Shown one piece after another: positions 17,572 to 25,958 of a stretch of DNA of 64,000 bases. Each line of letters begins with the position of its first letter. The first letter of the stretch is position 1. The position numbers and the translations under genes are program-made. The stretch is from an uncultured bacterium (lineage in GTDB: Bacteria > Bacteroidota > Bacteroidia > Bacteroidales > Bacteroidaceae): NCBI GenBank assembly GCA_905216095.1, contig CAJMSQ010000005.1:35843-99842 (forward strand), read 5' to 3'. The notes beneath the pieces were generated by a model that was not told the DNA's origin, made no database searches, and worked only from the letters and a program-made list of their open reading frames with translations.

Positions 17572-19290
17572 CTACTCGCAGGGACGTATGTCTTCTATCT
17601 GCAGCTGCACCTCGCCACGCTTGTGGGTGTTCTCCTCTATCGCGTAACAGATGTCGAAGGCCCGTTTCGTCTTGATGTATCTTGCCTGTGAACTTTGGCC
17701 GAACGCGATGCCGTTCATCACCGTATTGCTCTTGTTGTCCACAAGCTCGAGCTTGATATGTTCCTGTCCGCGTCCCACAACCTTGCTCGTGCCGTAATCA
17801 TATACGCGCCGGGTGCAGAAGACGGGCTTTTCGTTGCCCGGACCAAAGGGGGCGAAACGCTTAAGTTGCTGGTAGAACCGGAAATTGACGTCCTGGAAAT
17901 CCAGATAAGCGTCGATGTTCAGACTGGGCTCCGTCTGTTCGTCGAGGATGTGCGCATTTACATATTCCTCGAAGCGGCGTGCAAACTCGGGAACGTTCTT
18001 CACGTTCATCGACAAGCCGGCTGCATAAGTGTGTCCGCCGAAGTTTTCGAGCAGGTCGGCACAGCTCTGCACCGCCTTGTAGACGTCGAAGCCCGAAACC
18101 GAACGCGCCGACCCTGTTGCCAGTCCCTCGCTCTGCGTAAGCACCACGGCCGGCCGGTAATACTGCTCCGTAAGGCGGGACGCAACGATGCCGATGACCC
18201 CTTTGTGCCATTCCTCATTATAGATGACAATGCTGCGCCGCTCTTCAAGGCCGGGAAGATTGCGGGCCTGCTCTACGGCCTGCTCCGTGGTCTGCTTGTC
18301 AAGGTCCTTGCGCGCCTCGTTGTAAAGATTGATGCGCCCGGCTTTCTCAAGAGCTGCCGCATAGTCTTTCTCGACCAGAAGTTCCACGGCCTCACGTCCG
18401 TTCTGCATACGCCCGGAAGCATTGATGCGCGGACCTATCTTGAAGATGATGTCGCTCATGGAAAGCTCACGGTCGGCCAGCCCGCACACTTCGACAATGG
18501 CCTGCAGGCCTATGGACGGATTGGTGTTGAGGCTGCGCAGGCCATGATAGGCAAGGATGCGGTTTTCTCCCATGATGGGCACAATGTCCGAGGCAATGCT
18601 GACGGCACAAAGGTCGAGCAGCGACACGAGCTTGTTGAACTCGATTCCGTTACTGGCCGCAAAAGCCTGCATGAACTTGAAGCCGACACCACATCCCGAC
18701 AAATGCGTGTAGGGATAGCGGTTGTCAAGGCGTTTGGGGTTGAGGATGGCCACGGCCGCGGGCAAGACCTCGTCGGGCACGTGGTGGTCACATATAATGA
18801 AGTCTATGCCTTGCTCTTTGGCGTACGCGATTTCCTCTACCGCCTTGATGCCGCAGTCCAGCACGATGACCAGTTTCACGCCCATATCGGCCGCGAAATC
18901 TACCCCCTTTTTGGATATGCCGTATCCCTCTTCATAACGGTCGGGAATGTAGAAGTCTATGTTCGAATAGTATTGCCGCAGGAATTTATATACCAATGCC
19001 ACCGCCGTGCAGCCGTCCACGTCGTAGTCTCCATAGACCATGATGCGCTCTTTGCGGCCCATCGCCGCGTTGAGCCGGTCCACGGCCTCGGCCATGTCGT
19101 TCATGAGGAACGGGTCATGCAGTTCCGTCAGCTGAGGCTTGAAAAAGCGCCTGACGGCTCCCGCATTCGTAAAGCCACGCTCCATCAACAGTTTGGCAAG
19201 TGCCGGATGGACGCCCGTTTCTTTGGCCAACTCTTCAATGGCAGCAGTTTCAGAGGGTGAAGACTCTTCGTAAGTCCATTTATAAATCAT
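17572..19290 (-). CDS. recJ: Single-stranded-DNA-specific exonuclease RecJ
   Basis: The 572-residue protein is RecJ, a 5'-3' exonuclease used in recombination and mismatch repair. It has the DHH-family motifs GDYDVDG (residues 87-93), CDHH (167-170), the SGRMQNG block and the C-terminal DHHA1 motif GGHTYAAG. I chose the ATG at 19290 because MIYKWTYEE is the usual start of Bacteroidetes RecJ, and the longer frame to 19377 adds residues unlike the family. The length is normal. recQ follows, a pairing that makes functional sense. I see no consensus promoter upstream. Confidence 0.94.
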   Translation of the reverse strand: MIYKWTYEESSPSETAAIEELAKETGVHPALAKLLMERGFTNAGAVRRFFKPQLTELHDPFLMNDMAEAVDRLNAAMGRKERIMVYGDYDVDGCTAVALVYKFLRQYYSNIDFYIPDRYEEGYGISKKGVDFAADMGVKLVIVLDCGIKAVEEIAYAKEQGIDFIICDHHVPDEVLPAAVAILNPKRLDNRYPYTHLSGCGVGFKFMQAFAASNGIEFNKLVSLLDLCAVSIASDIVPIMGENRILAYHGLRSLNTNPSIGLQAIVEVCGLADRELSMSDIIFKIGPRINASGRMQNGREAVELLVEKDYAAALEKAGRINLYNEARKDLDKQTTEQAVEQARNLPGLEERRSIVIYNEEWHKGVIGIVASRLTEQYYRPAVVLTQSEGLATGSARSVSGFDVYKAVQSCADLLENFGGHTYAAGLSMNVKNVPEFARRFEEYVNAHILDEQTEPSLNIDAYLDFQDVNFRFYQQLKRFAPFGPGNEKPVFCTRRVYDYGTSKVVGRGQEHIKLELVDNKSNTVMNGIAFGQSSQARYIKTKRAFDICYAIEENTHKRGEVQLQIEDIRPCE

Positions 19291-19540
19291 TGATATATAT
19301 CTTTTCTTATTTTCGGAACAACTTTTCGGGACCTGTGTCCCCGCACAATCCGGGCCGCCTGCATGAAGACCGCCCAAATCGGCAAGCTAAATTAGCCAAA
19401 AAAAACGAGATGGCGTCCTATGTTCCCTGAAAATATGGATGAGAACGGCTAAGTGTGGAAGATTACGGCCTACGAGAGGCGTATTTTGTCTTTTGTTAAA
19501 CTTTTTTCTTCCAAAAAACGTTCTATTTGAAAGAAAACAC
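19291..19540. other. Intergenic with no recognisable feature
   Basis: About 250 bases between the divergent recJ and tRNA-Ser genes. I see no gene or clear signal. Confidence 0.4.
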
Positions 19541-19548
19541 TAACTTTG
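19541..19548 (+). promoter_or_regulatory. -7 box of the tRNA-Ser promoter
   Basis: TAACTTTG, 40 bases before the mature tRNA 5' end; the -33 box is not clear. Confidence 0.65.
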
Positions 19549-19588
19549 CAACCGATTTCAAAGGGAAATCAATTTTCAACCCAAAGAA

Positions 19589-19676
19589 GGAGAGGTGCTC
19601 GAGTGGTTGAAGAGGCACGCCTGGAAAGCGTGTAAACGCCAAAAGCGTTTCGTAGGTTCGAATCCTATCCTCTCCG
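19589..19676 (+). tRNA. tRNA-Ser (GGA)
   Basis: The 88-nt cloverleaf has the acceptor stem GGAGAGG/CCTCTCC, a D arm, the anticodon GGA in the loop CTGGAAA, a long variable arm (type II, as in all tRNA-Ser) and the T loop TTCGAAT. CCA is not encoded. Discriminator base G fits serine. Confidence 0.95.
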
Positions 19677-19677
19677 C

Positions 19678-19726
19678 ATAGCATCAGAAAGGTCCGCTGA
19701 ATTTCGGCGGACCTTTCTGATGCTAT
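19678..19726 (+). terminator. Perfect 20-bp hairpin after tRNA-Ser
   Basis: Bases 19678-19697 are the exact inverted complement of 19707-19726 with a 9-base loop. It begins one base after the tRNA. There is no T-run after it, so it may act as an unusual terminator or processing signal. Confidence 0.6.
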
Positions 19727-19801
19727 GCGGTTGATAGTCTCATGCAACTAAAATATTCTTGGTCCTATCTGTGTCTGTCTCGTGCTTATATATACCAACG
19801 A

Positions 19802-19844
19802 AATATGCGGCAACTGACTTCTTTCAAAGCAGTTGCCGCATATT
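19802..19844 (-). terminator. Perfect 15-bp hairpin after tRNA-Pro (GGG)
   Basis: AATATGCGGCAACTG (19802-19816) is the exact complement of CAGTTGCCGCATATT (19830-19844). In tRNA-Pro sense it begins three bases after the tRNA end and is followed by a weakly T-rich stretch. Confidence 0.6.
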
Positions 19845-19847
19845 CAG

Positions 19848-19922
19848 TCGGGGTGACTGGATTCGAACCAGCGACCACACGCCCCCCAGACGCGTACTCT
19901 AACCGGGCTGAGCTACACCCCG
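19848..19922 (-). tRNA. tRNA-Pro (GGG)
   Basis: The 75-nt cloverleaf reads on the minus strand with acceptor stem CGGGGTG/CACCCCG and discriminator A. The anticodon loop is CTGGGGG with anticodon GGG, and the T loop is TTCGAAT. The anticodon stem has two G-T pairs. CCA is not encoded. A second tRNA-Pro (CGG) lies at 54538. Confidence 0.94.
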
Positions 19923-19976
19923 AACGGGTTTGCCATGGAACGCAGACTGAAATGTCTTAGTCCCGTTTAGCGAGTG

Positions 19977-20008
19977 CAAAAATAGGAACTTATTTTCATA
20001 CTACCAAA
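19977..20008 (-). promoter_or_regulatory. tRNA-Pro (GGG) promoter
   Basis: On the minus strand TTTG (20008-20005) is followed after 20 bases by TATTTTTG (19984-19977). Confidence 0.85.
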
Positions 20009-20101
20009 TTTATTTTTCCTTTTCAGTCAAAAAAATGAAAACATTTGCCTTTTGGGGCGGAAATAAGGGCATAAAGGCACTACCGGAAGGGTAGAAAGGC
20101 A

Positions 20102-20725
20102 CTACCGGATGCCGCGAAATGTTGATTTCCTGCTTTTGTCTATCTTCAGACCGTGGGTGGAGAAATCGAGGATGGGACAATCGGAGTCCGAATCGCCGTA
20201 AGCCCATGTTTCCGCCTGTTGCAGGTCGGGGTAGGCGGCTTTTGCGCGTATTACCTTCTCCATGCCGTGGCAATTTGGCGTGGCAAAGCGTCCTGTCAGC
20301 CGTCCGGACATGGCGTCTGTTTCGGCTTCGGTGGCAATTACCTGTCGGATGCCGTGTCGTGTCGCCCAGGGGCGGATCCATTCGCCTATGCTTGCCGAGA
20401 GGATACATATCTCATGCTGCGCTTTCAGGTGGTCGTTCAAGAGTGAAAGCGTGTCGGCGCGCAAATCATGTTCGATGCGGTCGGAAAACTGCCGGCACAG
20501 TTCCTTGAACCGTACTTCCGGCATACCCTTGTAGAGCAGTGAGAAAAGCGTTTGTTTGGCTTGGGCATTGGAACGGAAGCCGGTTTTCCACGCCACGAGG
20601 CACGGCGCGGCGCGCAGCAGGCAGTAAAGGAAGCGCAGGCGTCCGACGGCAAATATGGCGAAGCTGATAAATGTATCTCCACGGGTGAGTGTTCCGTCCA
20701 AATCGAAGAATGCGATTTTTTTCAT
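20102..20725 (-). CDS. HAD-IB family phosphatase of the UbiA operon
   Basis: The 207-residue protein is a SerB-like HAD phosphatase with motif I FDLDGT (residues 7-12, nucleophile Asp8), motif II CILSAS (about 107-112) and motif IV YGDSDSD (about 176-182). The gene follows a decaprenyl-phosphate phosphoribosyltransferase gene by 36 bases, and HAD phosphatases of this type are sometimes fused to such UbiA enzymes. It may therefore remove the 5-phosphate from polyprenylphosphoryl-5-phosphoribose. That role is inferred from context; the family also includes phosphoserine phosphatases. Confidence 0.85.
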   Translation of the reverse strand: MKKIAFFDLDGTLTRGDTFISFAIFAVGRLRFLYCLLRAAPCLVAWKTGFRSNAQAKQTLFSLLYKGMPEVRFKELCRQFSDRIEHDLRADTLSLLNDHLKAQHEICILSASIGEWIRPWATRHGIRQVIATEAETDAMSGRLTGRFATPNCHGMEKVIRAKAAYPDLQQAETWAYGDSDSDCPILDFSTHGLKIDKSRKSTFRGIR

Positions 20726-20761
20726 GTCGTCCCATTGTTTTAATTGTATGGCGGGCTTCCG

Positions 20762-21646
20762 TCACAAATAGATGATGGCCGCGAACAGCAGCCCCCAGCC
20801 CGACAGGCAGCAATGAATGAAGCGGTCCTTCAGGAGAATTTTCGTCGGACTGCCGCTGTTGAGGTCCACCATGGTGATTTGCAGGTAGCGCAGTATTCCG
20901 GCCAGCACGAAAACGGATGTCGTGTAGACGTACTCGCAGTCCATGCGTTCCATCACTTCGGGCGAAACGGTGTAGAGTATGTAACAAACGATGGTCGCCG
21001 TACCGATGATGCTTAAGACCTGGTTAAGAAAAGGCAGGTTGTAGCGAACGATGTTTGGCCGTGCGATGATGCCTTTTTGTTCGCTCAGCAGAACGTCGTC
21101 GCGGCGTTTGGCGAAAGCCAGGAACAAGGACAGCAGAAACGTCAGGCATACCATCCATGGCGAAAGCCAGATGCTGCATCCCACACCTCCGGCCACGAGC
21201 CGCAGTACGAAGCCCGATGCTATGGTGAACACGTCCACGATGGCGTATCGTTTGAGCCGGAGGCAATAAGCCGCATTCAGCAATGCGTAGGCCGTCAGCA
21301 ATGCGGCCGTAGCCGGCGGGTTGTTCACAGGCAGATACAGGGAGACGATTACCGAGAGCAGGGTCAGTGCGCCGGCCATGAGCAAGGCTGTCCTTTTTGA
21401 TACGTCGCCGGCCGCCACAGGCCGTTTGCACTTTACGGGATGTCTGCGGTCGGCTTCGGCATCCAGCAGGTCGTTGAGGCAATAGACGGCACTCGACATC
21501 ATGCAAAAGGTCATGAAGATGCCGGCCGCCGCTTTCAGGCAGGCAGCGTCGAACAAATTACCCGAAAAGAACACGGGAAGGAAGACTATCAGGTTCTTCA
21601 GCCATTGTTGCGGGCGGAGAAGCCGTACCAGGTGCAGGTTTTTCAT
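20762..21646 (-). CDS. Decaprenyl-phosphate phosphoribosyltransferase-like UbiA enzyme
   Basis: The 294-residue protein is a polytopic UbiA prenyltransferase. The first Asp-rich motif sits in NDLLDAEADRRHP with the following KCKRPVAAG, the form seen in 5-phosphoribosyl-1-diphosphate:decaprenyl-phosphate transferases. A second polar motif lies in AFAKRRDD. These enzymes attach phosphoribose to a polyprenyl phosphate to make the donor for ribofuranose or arabinofuranose. I chose the ATG at 21646, which overlaps the stop of the upstream gene by one base (TGATG) and removes an N-terminal extension unlike the family. The HAD phosphatase downstream fits the next step. Confidence 0.85.
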   Translation of the reverse strand: MKNLHLVRLLRPQQWLKNLIVFLPVFFSGNLFDAACLKAAAGIFMTFCMMSSAVYCLNDLLDAEADRRHPVKCKRPVAAGDVSKRTALLMAGALTLLSVIVSLYLPVNNPPATAALLTAYALLNAAYCLRLKRYAIVDVFTIASGFVLRLVAGGVGCSIWLSPWMVCLTFLLSLFLAFAKRRDDVLLSEQKGIIARPNIVRYNLPFLNQVLSIIGTATIVCYILYTVSPEVMERMDCEYVYTTSVFVLAGILRYLQITMVDLNSGSPTKILLKDRFIHCCLSGWGLLFAAIIYL

Positions 21647-22929
21647 CAGATAAGCGTCAGGAAAAGGTTTTTCAGGATTAAGACAGCGCCGTTCAGCCAC
21701 GTGCCGGCCACGCTCAGCAGGAATGCTAGCGGAAGGTCGAAGCCGCAACCGGGCAGGGCCAGTACGAAAAGCAATCCTGTCAGCAATCCGCGGGTCGGTA
21801 CGACGGCGGCATTCATCCGTCGGTTGAAGTTGCGCACGGCGGTGTGCAGTTTCCGTGGGAACATGGCGTCAATCCGTTCCGCCGGCAACAGCAGGAAGGC
21901 GCCGAAGGCGGCGACCAGGGTATACTGGTACAGGCGTGGGTAGTCGCAACTCAGCACCGTGAACATCGGCAACAGGCATGCGGCCGAGAATATCAGGAGC
22001 AGCGAAAGCCGGGTTTGCCGTCCCGTCGTGTCGGAAGTGTTCCGGCAGTTCACGACAAAGGGAAAGTTGATGGCAAAATAGTAGGCGCAGAGCGCAAACG
22101 CCGGTTGCAGGAAAAGTCCCAGGTAACGGAACGAATCGTAACCGTGGAAATTTGTCCTGAGATGGAACTTCATCGTTTCGAGCGTATCCCATGTGAGCGC
22201 ACCTATGCTGTTGTCTTCCATGAAGACGAGGTGCTGTCGTGCCGGGAGCAACGTATTCCACGACTCTATGATGGCATAGGCCGTCTGCCCGCTGCCTTTG
22301 TACAGGCAGAGTGTGCAGAACGCGGCCAGCGTCAGCAGAACAAAAACCACGCCCGTCCGTCGCAGCCGTTTGTCGGACAGCATGAAGAGGGCGGCAAGAG
22401 GCACACCGAAGAACAGGAATGCCTCGTGCAGGAACAGTCCCAGCAGCGAAAGTGCGGTGACGAGTGCGAAACGCGGCGCTGTCCGGCTTTTGCCGCCGAG
22501 CAGTCCGAAGATGGCGAGTACAAGCAGGTAGCACAGGTAATCTTTCCTGATGATGAACTCCACGCAACTGTAGCACAGCGGCGAGAGCAGGAACCACGTG
22601 GAGAAGCCCTCGCGGCGGAAGCGTCGCACGAAAAACGCGGCAACGGCCACGAAACTTGCGGTACAGACCGTAATGACAATGGAAAACGGCGACAGACCCG
22701 TGGTCGCGCAGACTTCCCAAAGCAACTGCCCGAAAAGGCCGCGGCGGACAAAGCCTCCTTCATAGTTAATCAGCATTTCCGTGTAGCCGAAGCCGTTGAA
22801 GTCGGTGAGTATCCGGTCTACGCCGCAGGCCCTGACGAGTTTCACCATGAAAGCGCCGGCAAGCAGCAGGGTGATGACGGCTGTGCCCGTCGAATGTTTT
22901 GAAAGATAGGGATGGGAAAGTTGTTTCAT
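21646..22929 (-). CDS. Polytopic membrane protein, possible GT-C glycosyltransferase
   Basis: This 427-residue protein has about ten membrane helices. It carries the motif INYEGGFVRRGLFGQLL at about residues 53-69, in what should be the first external loop. I recall a GGFVRRG-type motif from unnamed membrane proteins in polysaccharide loci. GT-C enzymes have acidic residues in that loop, which fits YTEMLINYEGG. It heads the operon with the UbiA and HAD genes, so it may use the polyprenyl-phosphate pentose they make. The function is not established, and a flippase or polymerase role is also possible. Confidence 0.6.
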   Translation of the reverse strand: MKQLSHPYLSKHSTGTAVITLLLAGAFMVKLVRACGVDRILTDFNGFGYTEMLINYEGGFVRRGLFGQLLWEVCATTGLSPFSIVITVCTASFVAVAAFFVRRFRREGFSTWFLLSPLCYSCVEFIIRKDYLCYLLVLAIFGLLGGKSRTAPRFALVTALSLLGLFLHEAFLFFGVPLAALFMLSDKRLRRTGVVFVLLTLAAFCTLCLYKGSGQTAYAIIESWNTLLPARQHLVFMEDNSIGALTWDTLETMKFHLRTNFHGYDSFRYLGLFLQPAFALCAYYFAINFPFVVNCRNTSDTTGRQTRLSLLLIFSAACLLPMFTVLSCDYPRLYQYTLVAAFGAFLLLPAERIDAMFPRKLHTAVRNFNRRMNAAVVPTRGLLTGLLFVLALPGCGFDLPLAFLLSVAGTWLNGAVLILKNLFLTLI

Positions 22930-22985
22930 GCCATCTGGACGGCGGAAACGCCGTCTGTCGGTTTTTATATACGTATTTGCGACTG

Positions 22986-22993
22986 CAAAGTTA
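22986..22993 (-). promoter_or_regulatory. -7 box of the UbiA-operon promoter
   Basis: TAACTTTG on the minus strand, 56 bases before the first gene; the -33 box is weak. Confidence 0.6.
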
Positions 22994-23128
22994 AGACTTT
23001 TATTCAGCCCGGCTGCGGTCCGGTTTTGTTTTTCTCGTCGTCGGCTTTTGTCGCCCGCAGTCCGGTGGCTGTTTCGGGCATGTGCGAATATTTTCGGTCC
23101 TTTTGCACCATGTTGGGCGGCTTTTGCG

Positions 23129-23136
23129 TAAATTTG
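23129..23136 (+). promoter_or_regulatory. -7 box for the aldose epimerase gene
   Basis: TAAATTTG lies 29 bases before the chosen ATG at 23166 and inside the longer reading frame from 23082, so it supports the shorter start. Confidence 0.55.
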
Positions 23137-23165
23137 TCCGTGACTCTATCAAGAAAAACGTAATC

Positions 23166-24038
23166 ATGGAAAAAATCAGCAATCAGGAACTCTCTCTGAC
23201 AATAAGTCCGGTCGGTGCGGAAATGCAGACACTCACGGACAAGCGTGCCAACCGCGAACTTCTGTGGCATGGCGACACGAAATATTGGGGCGGCCGTTCG
23301 CCGATACTCTTTCCCGCGGTCGGCGGCATGTGGAATGCCGTTTACAGATATGGCGGCAAGTCTTTCAACATGCCGAAACACGGTTTCGTGCGCCGCATCG
23401 AGTGGGAAGTGGCGGCCCGCAGCGGAAACAGCATCACCTTTGCCCACGAGCGGACGGCCGACGAGGCCGAAGTTTTCCCGTGGCCGTATCGCGTAGAGGT
23501 GGAATATGTGCTGGAAGGCCGCCGTGTGCGCGTCCTGTTCCGCGTGAAAAACGACTCCGCAGAGGACATGTTCTTCCAGATGGGCGGCCACCCCGGATTT
23601 TCGCTGCCCGACTTTTCGGAAGACGAGGCGGTGAGCGGATTTCTGCGCTTCACGGGCCGTGCGGACCACTTGTTGCGTGCCGCCGAGCAGGGCTGCACGC
23701 TCGCAGAACACTTTCCCGTCCCCACGGGTGCCGACGGCGATGTCCCTGTCTGCGTCGGGACGTTTGCCAACGAGGCGCTGATTCTGCCCGGCGGCCAGGT
23801 TTCGGCCGTCACGCTCCTGCGCAAGGACCGCAGTCCCCTTGTGCGGGTGGAAAGCACCGCGCCCGTGTGGCTGGTATGGGCACCTCAGAACGAGCACGCC
23901 CCGTTTGTCTGCTTCGAACCGTGGTACGGACTGTGCGACCCCATAGGCTTTGACGGCGATGTCAGCGAGAGGCCTTTCATCAACCGCCTCGGTGCCGGCC
24001 GGGAATGGCACGGCGGCTACGATATCCTCGTATATTGA
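23166..24038 (+). CDS. Aldose 1-epimerase (mutarotase) family protein
   Basis: The 290-residue protein belongs to the galactose mutarotase-like superfamily, in the LacX-like branch. It has ISPVGAEMQTL near the start, GMWNAVYRYGG and MPKHGFVRR, and GGHPGFSLP with the conserved His (about residue 142). The C-terminal block FVCFEPWYG carries an acidic residue that could be the catalytic Glu. Enzymes of this family interconvert sugar anomers, or act on hexose-6-phosphates; which one cannot be told here. It stands alone and converges with argF across a strong shared terminator. Confidence 0.82.
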   Translation: MEKISNQELSLTISPVGAEMQTLTDKRANRELLWHGDTKYWGGRSPILFPAVGGMWNAVYRYGGKSFNMPKHGFVRRIEWEVAARSGNSITFAHERTADEAEVFPWPYRVEVEYVLEGRRVRVLFRVKNDSAEDMFFQMGGHPGFSLPDFSEDEAVSGFLRFTGRADHLLRAAEQGCTLAEHFPVPTGADGDVPVCVGTFANEALILPGGQVSAVTLLRKDRSPLVRVESTAPVWLVWAPQNEHAPFVCFEPWYGLCDPIGFDGDVSERPFINRLGAGREWHGGYDILVY

Positions 24039-24046
24039 TTTCCCAA

Positions 24047-24115
24047 AAAGGCAACCGGCCCGGCAGGCGGTGCATCCACGCGCGTGGAGTTCCGTCTGCC
24101 GGGCCGGTTGCCTTT
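24047..24115. terminator. Bidirectional terminator between epimerase and argF genes
   Basis: A 20-bp perfect inverted repeat (24047-24066 with 24096-24115) has A-rich and T-rich outer ends, so it can end transcripts from both convergent genes. Confidence 0.85.
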
Positions 24116-24126
24116 GTCTATGGGTG

Positions 24127-25089
24127 TCAGAGTGCCTCGAGCATACGCTTCAGTACCACGGTCGCCGATATTTCACGGTTGGCCGCCTCGGGAATGACGA
24201 GCGAGCGCGGCGATTCGATGACGTCGTCCGACACAATCATGTTGCGCCGCACGGGCAGGCAGTGCATGAAGCGTCCGTTGTTGGTCACAGCCATGTGTTT
24301 TGCCGTCACTGTCCAGTCCATGTCCTTGGACAGGATTTCCCCATAGGCCTCGCGGCGTGTCACACCCGGGCAACTCCAGTTCTTGGCATAGACGAAATCC
24401 GCCCCTTTGAGGGCTTTCATCTGGTCGTACTCCACACGTGCGTCACCCACAAACAGGGGGTCGAGTTCGTATCCCTCGGGGTGCGTCACCACAAAGTCCA
24501 CGTCGGCCGCCCTCATCCACTCGGCGAAGCTGTTGGGCACGGCCTGCGGCAGCGCGCGCGGGTGGGGCGCCCACGTCAGCACCACTTTCGGGCGCGCACG
24601 TTCCTTGTATTCCTCAATGGTGATGAGGTCCGCAAACGCCTGCAGCGGGTGTGCCGTCGCGCTCTCCATGGAGAACACCGGCTTGCCGCTGTAACGTATG
24701 AACTGGTTGAGTATCTGTTCGGTGTAATCCGCCTCACGGTCGTGCAGGCCGGCAAAGGTACGCACGCCTATCAGGTCGCAGTACGAGGCCATGACGGGGA
24801 TGGCCTCGAGCAGGTGCTCGCTCTTGTCGCCGTCCATCACGACGCCGCGTTCCGTTTCCAGTTTCCACGCGCCTTGGTTCACGTCGAGCACAATGACATC
24901 GAGGCCCAGGTTTCGCGCGGCCTTTTGTGTGGAAAGCCTTGTGCGCAGACTGTTGTTGAAGAATATGAGGAGCGCTGTGCGGTGATGCCCGAGCCGTTCA
25001 TGGCGGTAACGGTCCTGTTTGATTTCGGCGGCTTCGCGGAGCGCCTTGTCCAATGGGCCGATATCGGCCACGTGTAGAAATGTTTTCAT
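24127..25089 (-). CDS. argF': N-acyl-L-ornithine carbamoyltransferase (ArgF')
   Basis: The 320-residue protein is the acylated-ornithine carbamoyltransferase of Bacteroidetes, which carbamoylates N-succinyl- or N-acetylornithine in arginine synthesis. It has the carbamoyl-phosphate site as FFNNSLRTRLS (residues 43-53), a long block DVNQGAWKLETERG, HPLQAFADL and the HCLPVRRNM motif. In B. fragilis residue Pro90 is known to set succinylornithine specificity, and in xanthomonad acetylornithine enzymes the equivalent is Glu92. Here position 90 is Ser (GDKSEH), so the substrate is uncertain. It is monocistronic with a -7 box 20 bases upstream. Confidence 0.92.
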   Translation of the reverse strand: MKTFLHVADIGPLDKALREAAEIKQDRYRHERLGHHRTALLIFFNNSLRTRLSTQKAARNLGLDVIVLDVNQGAWKLETERGVVMDGDKSEHLLEAIPVMASYCDLIGVRTFAGLHDREADYTEQILNQFIRYSGKPVFSMESATAHPLQAFADLITIEEYKERARPKVVLTWAPHPRALPQAVPNSFAEWMRAADVDFVVTHPEGYELDPLFVGDARVEYDQMKALKGADFVYAKNWSCPGVTRREAYGEILSKDMDWTVTAKHMAVTNNGRFMHCLPVRRNMIVSDDVIESPRSLVIPEAANREISATVVLKRMLEAL

Positions 25090-25108
25090 TCTGTAAGAAA
25101 TTTGTGCC

Positions 25109-25116
25109 CAAAAGTA
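25109..25116 (-). promoter_or_regulatory. -7 box of the argF' promoter
   Basis: TACTTTTG on the minus strand, 20 bases before the start; no clear -33 box and no leader peptide. Confidence 0.6.
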
Positions 25117-25210
25117 GCAATAAAATCCGTATTTATCGGAATTCGTCTCCCAAAAAGCCTTTTACGAGGTTAAATAACCCTATGCAGTTGGCCGCACCGG
25201 CCGGATTTGA

Positions 25211-25218
25211 TAAATTTG
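25211..25218 (+). promoter_or_regulatory. -7 box for the thioredoxin lipoprotein gene
   Basis: TAAATTTG, with TTGG near the -33 position (25188). It overlaps the longer reading frame from 25207 and supports the start at 25252. Confidence 0.6.
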
Positions 25219-25251
25219 TACCGGACTAATCACCAAAAAACACGTATTGAA

Positions 25252-25830
25252 ATGAAGAAAATAACGATTCTGGCGGTCTGCGCCTTGTTTTTTGCCGGCA
25301 GCGGATGTGCTACGCGGAACGACCGGCCGGCTACTGACGCCGCAGCGGCCGAAACTGCCGCCCGCACCGCTTCGGACGAACAGCCGGAAGCCGCGGCGAC
25401 GAAAGTGAAAACTATCTCACCCGCAATAAGCGGCGACGACATCCTGACGGCCATCACGAAGGACTATGCCGGACAGGTGGTGCTCATCGATTTCTGGGCG
25501 ACATGGTGCGGACCGTGCCGCATGGCCATGAAAGAGATTGACAAAATCAAGGCCGACCTGCAGAAGAAAGGCTGCGCCTTCGTCTACGTCACCGGTGAGA
25601 CCTCGCCCGAAGCCACCTGGAAGCAGATGATTGCCTCCATCGAGGGCGACCATTATCGCCTGACCGACAAACAGTGGGACGAACTCTGCTCCCGGCTCAA
25701 CCTGCCCGGCATCCCGGCCTACCTGCTGCTGAACAAGGACGGCTCGACGGCGTACAGCAATCTGCAACAAGGCGGATACCCCGGCAACGACGTCATTCAG
25801 AACAACGTGGAAGTGGCTCTGACCAAATAA
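25252..25830 (+). CDS. Thioredoxin-fold lipoprotein
   Basis: The 192-residue protein has a lipoprotein signal ending AGSGC (Cys19), an Ala/Glu-rich linker of about 40 residues and a TlpA/ResA-like thioredoxin domain. The active site is WCGPC in FWATWCGPCRM, and the cis-Pro loop is GIPAYLL. It should be tethered in the periplasm and act as a thiol-disulfide reductase or in cytochrome or stress pathways. The partner is not encoded nearby. The gene is single, with its own promoter and terminator. Confidence 0.88.
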   Translation: MKKITILAVCALFFAGSGCATRNDRPATDAAAAETAARTASDEQPEAAATKVKTISPAISGDDILTAITKDYAGQVVLIDFWATWCGPCRMAMKEIDKIKADLQKKGCAFVYVTGETSPEATWKQMIASIEGDHYRLTDKQWDELCSRLNLPGIPAYLLLNKDGSTAYSNLQQGGYPGNDVIQNNVEVALTK

Positions 25831-25852
25831 GCCCGCTCCGCGCATCGCGTAC

Positions 25853-25890
25853 ATCCCCCGCTACGGCAACTTGCCTGGCGGGGGATTTTT
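25853..25890 (+). terminator. Terminator after the thioredoxin lipoprotein gene
   Basis: ATCCCCCGC (25853-25861) pairs with GCGGGGGAT (25878-25886), followed by five T. Confidence 0.85.
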
Positions 25891-25958
25891 GTGTACAAGG
25901 GTAGGGTGGAACGACCGGACGAAGGCCGGCGGATGTCATGTCCGTGACGGGGCGGAAC

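Noticed and set aside
24890..25200. An Arg leader peptide or attenuator before argF'
   Set aside because: The gap from the -7 box to the ATG is only 20 bases, with no peptide frame or hairpin.
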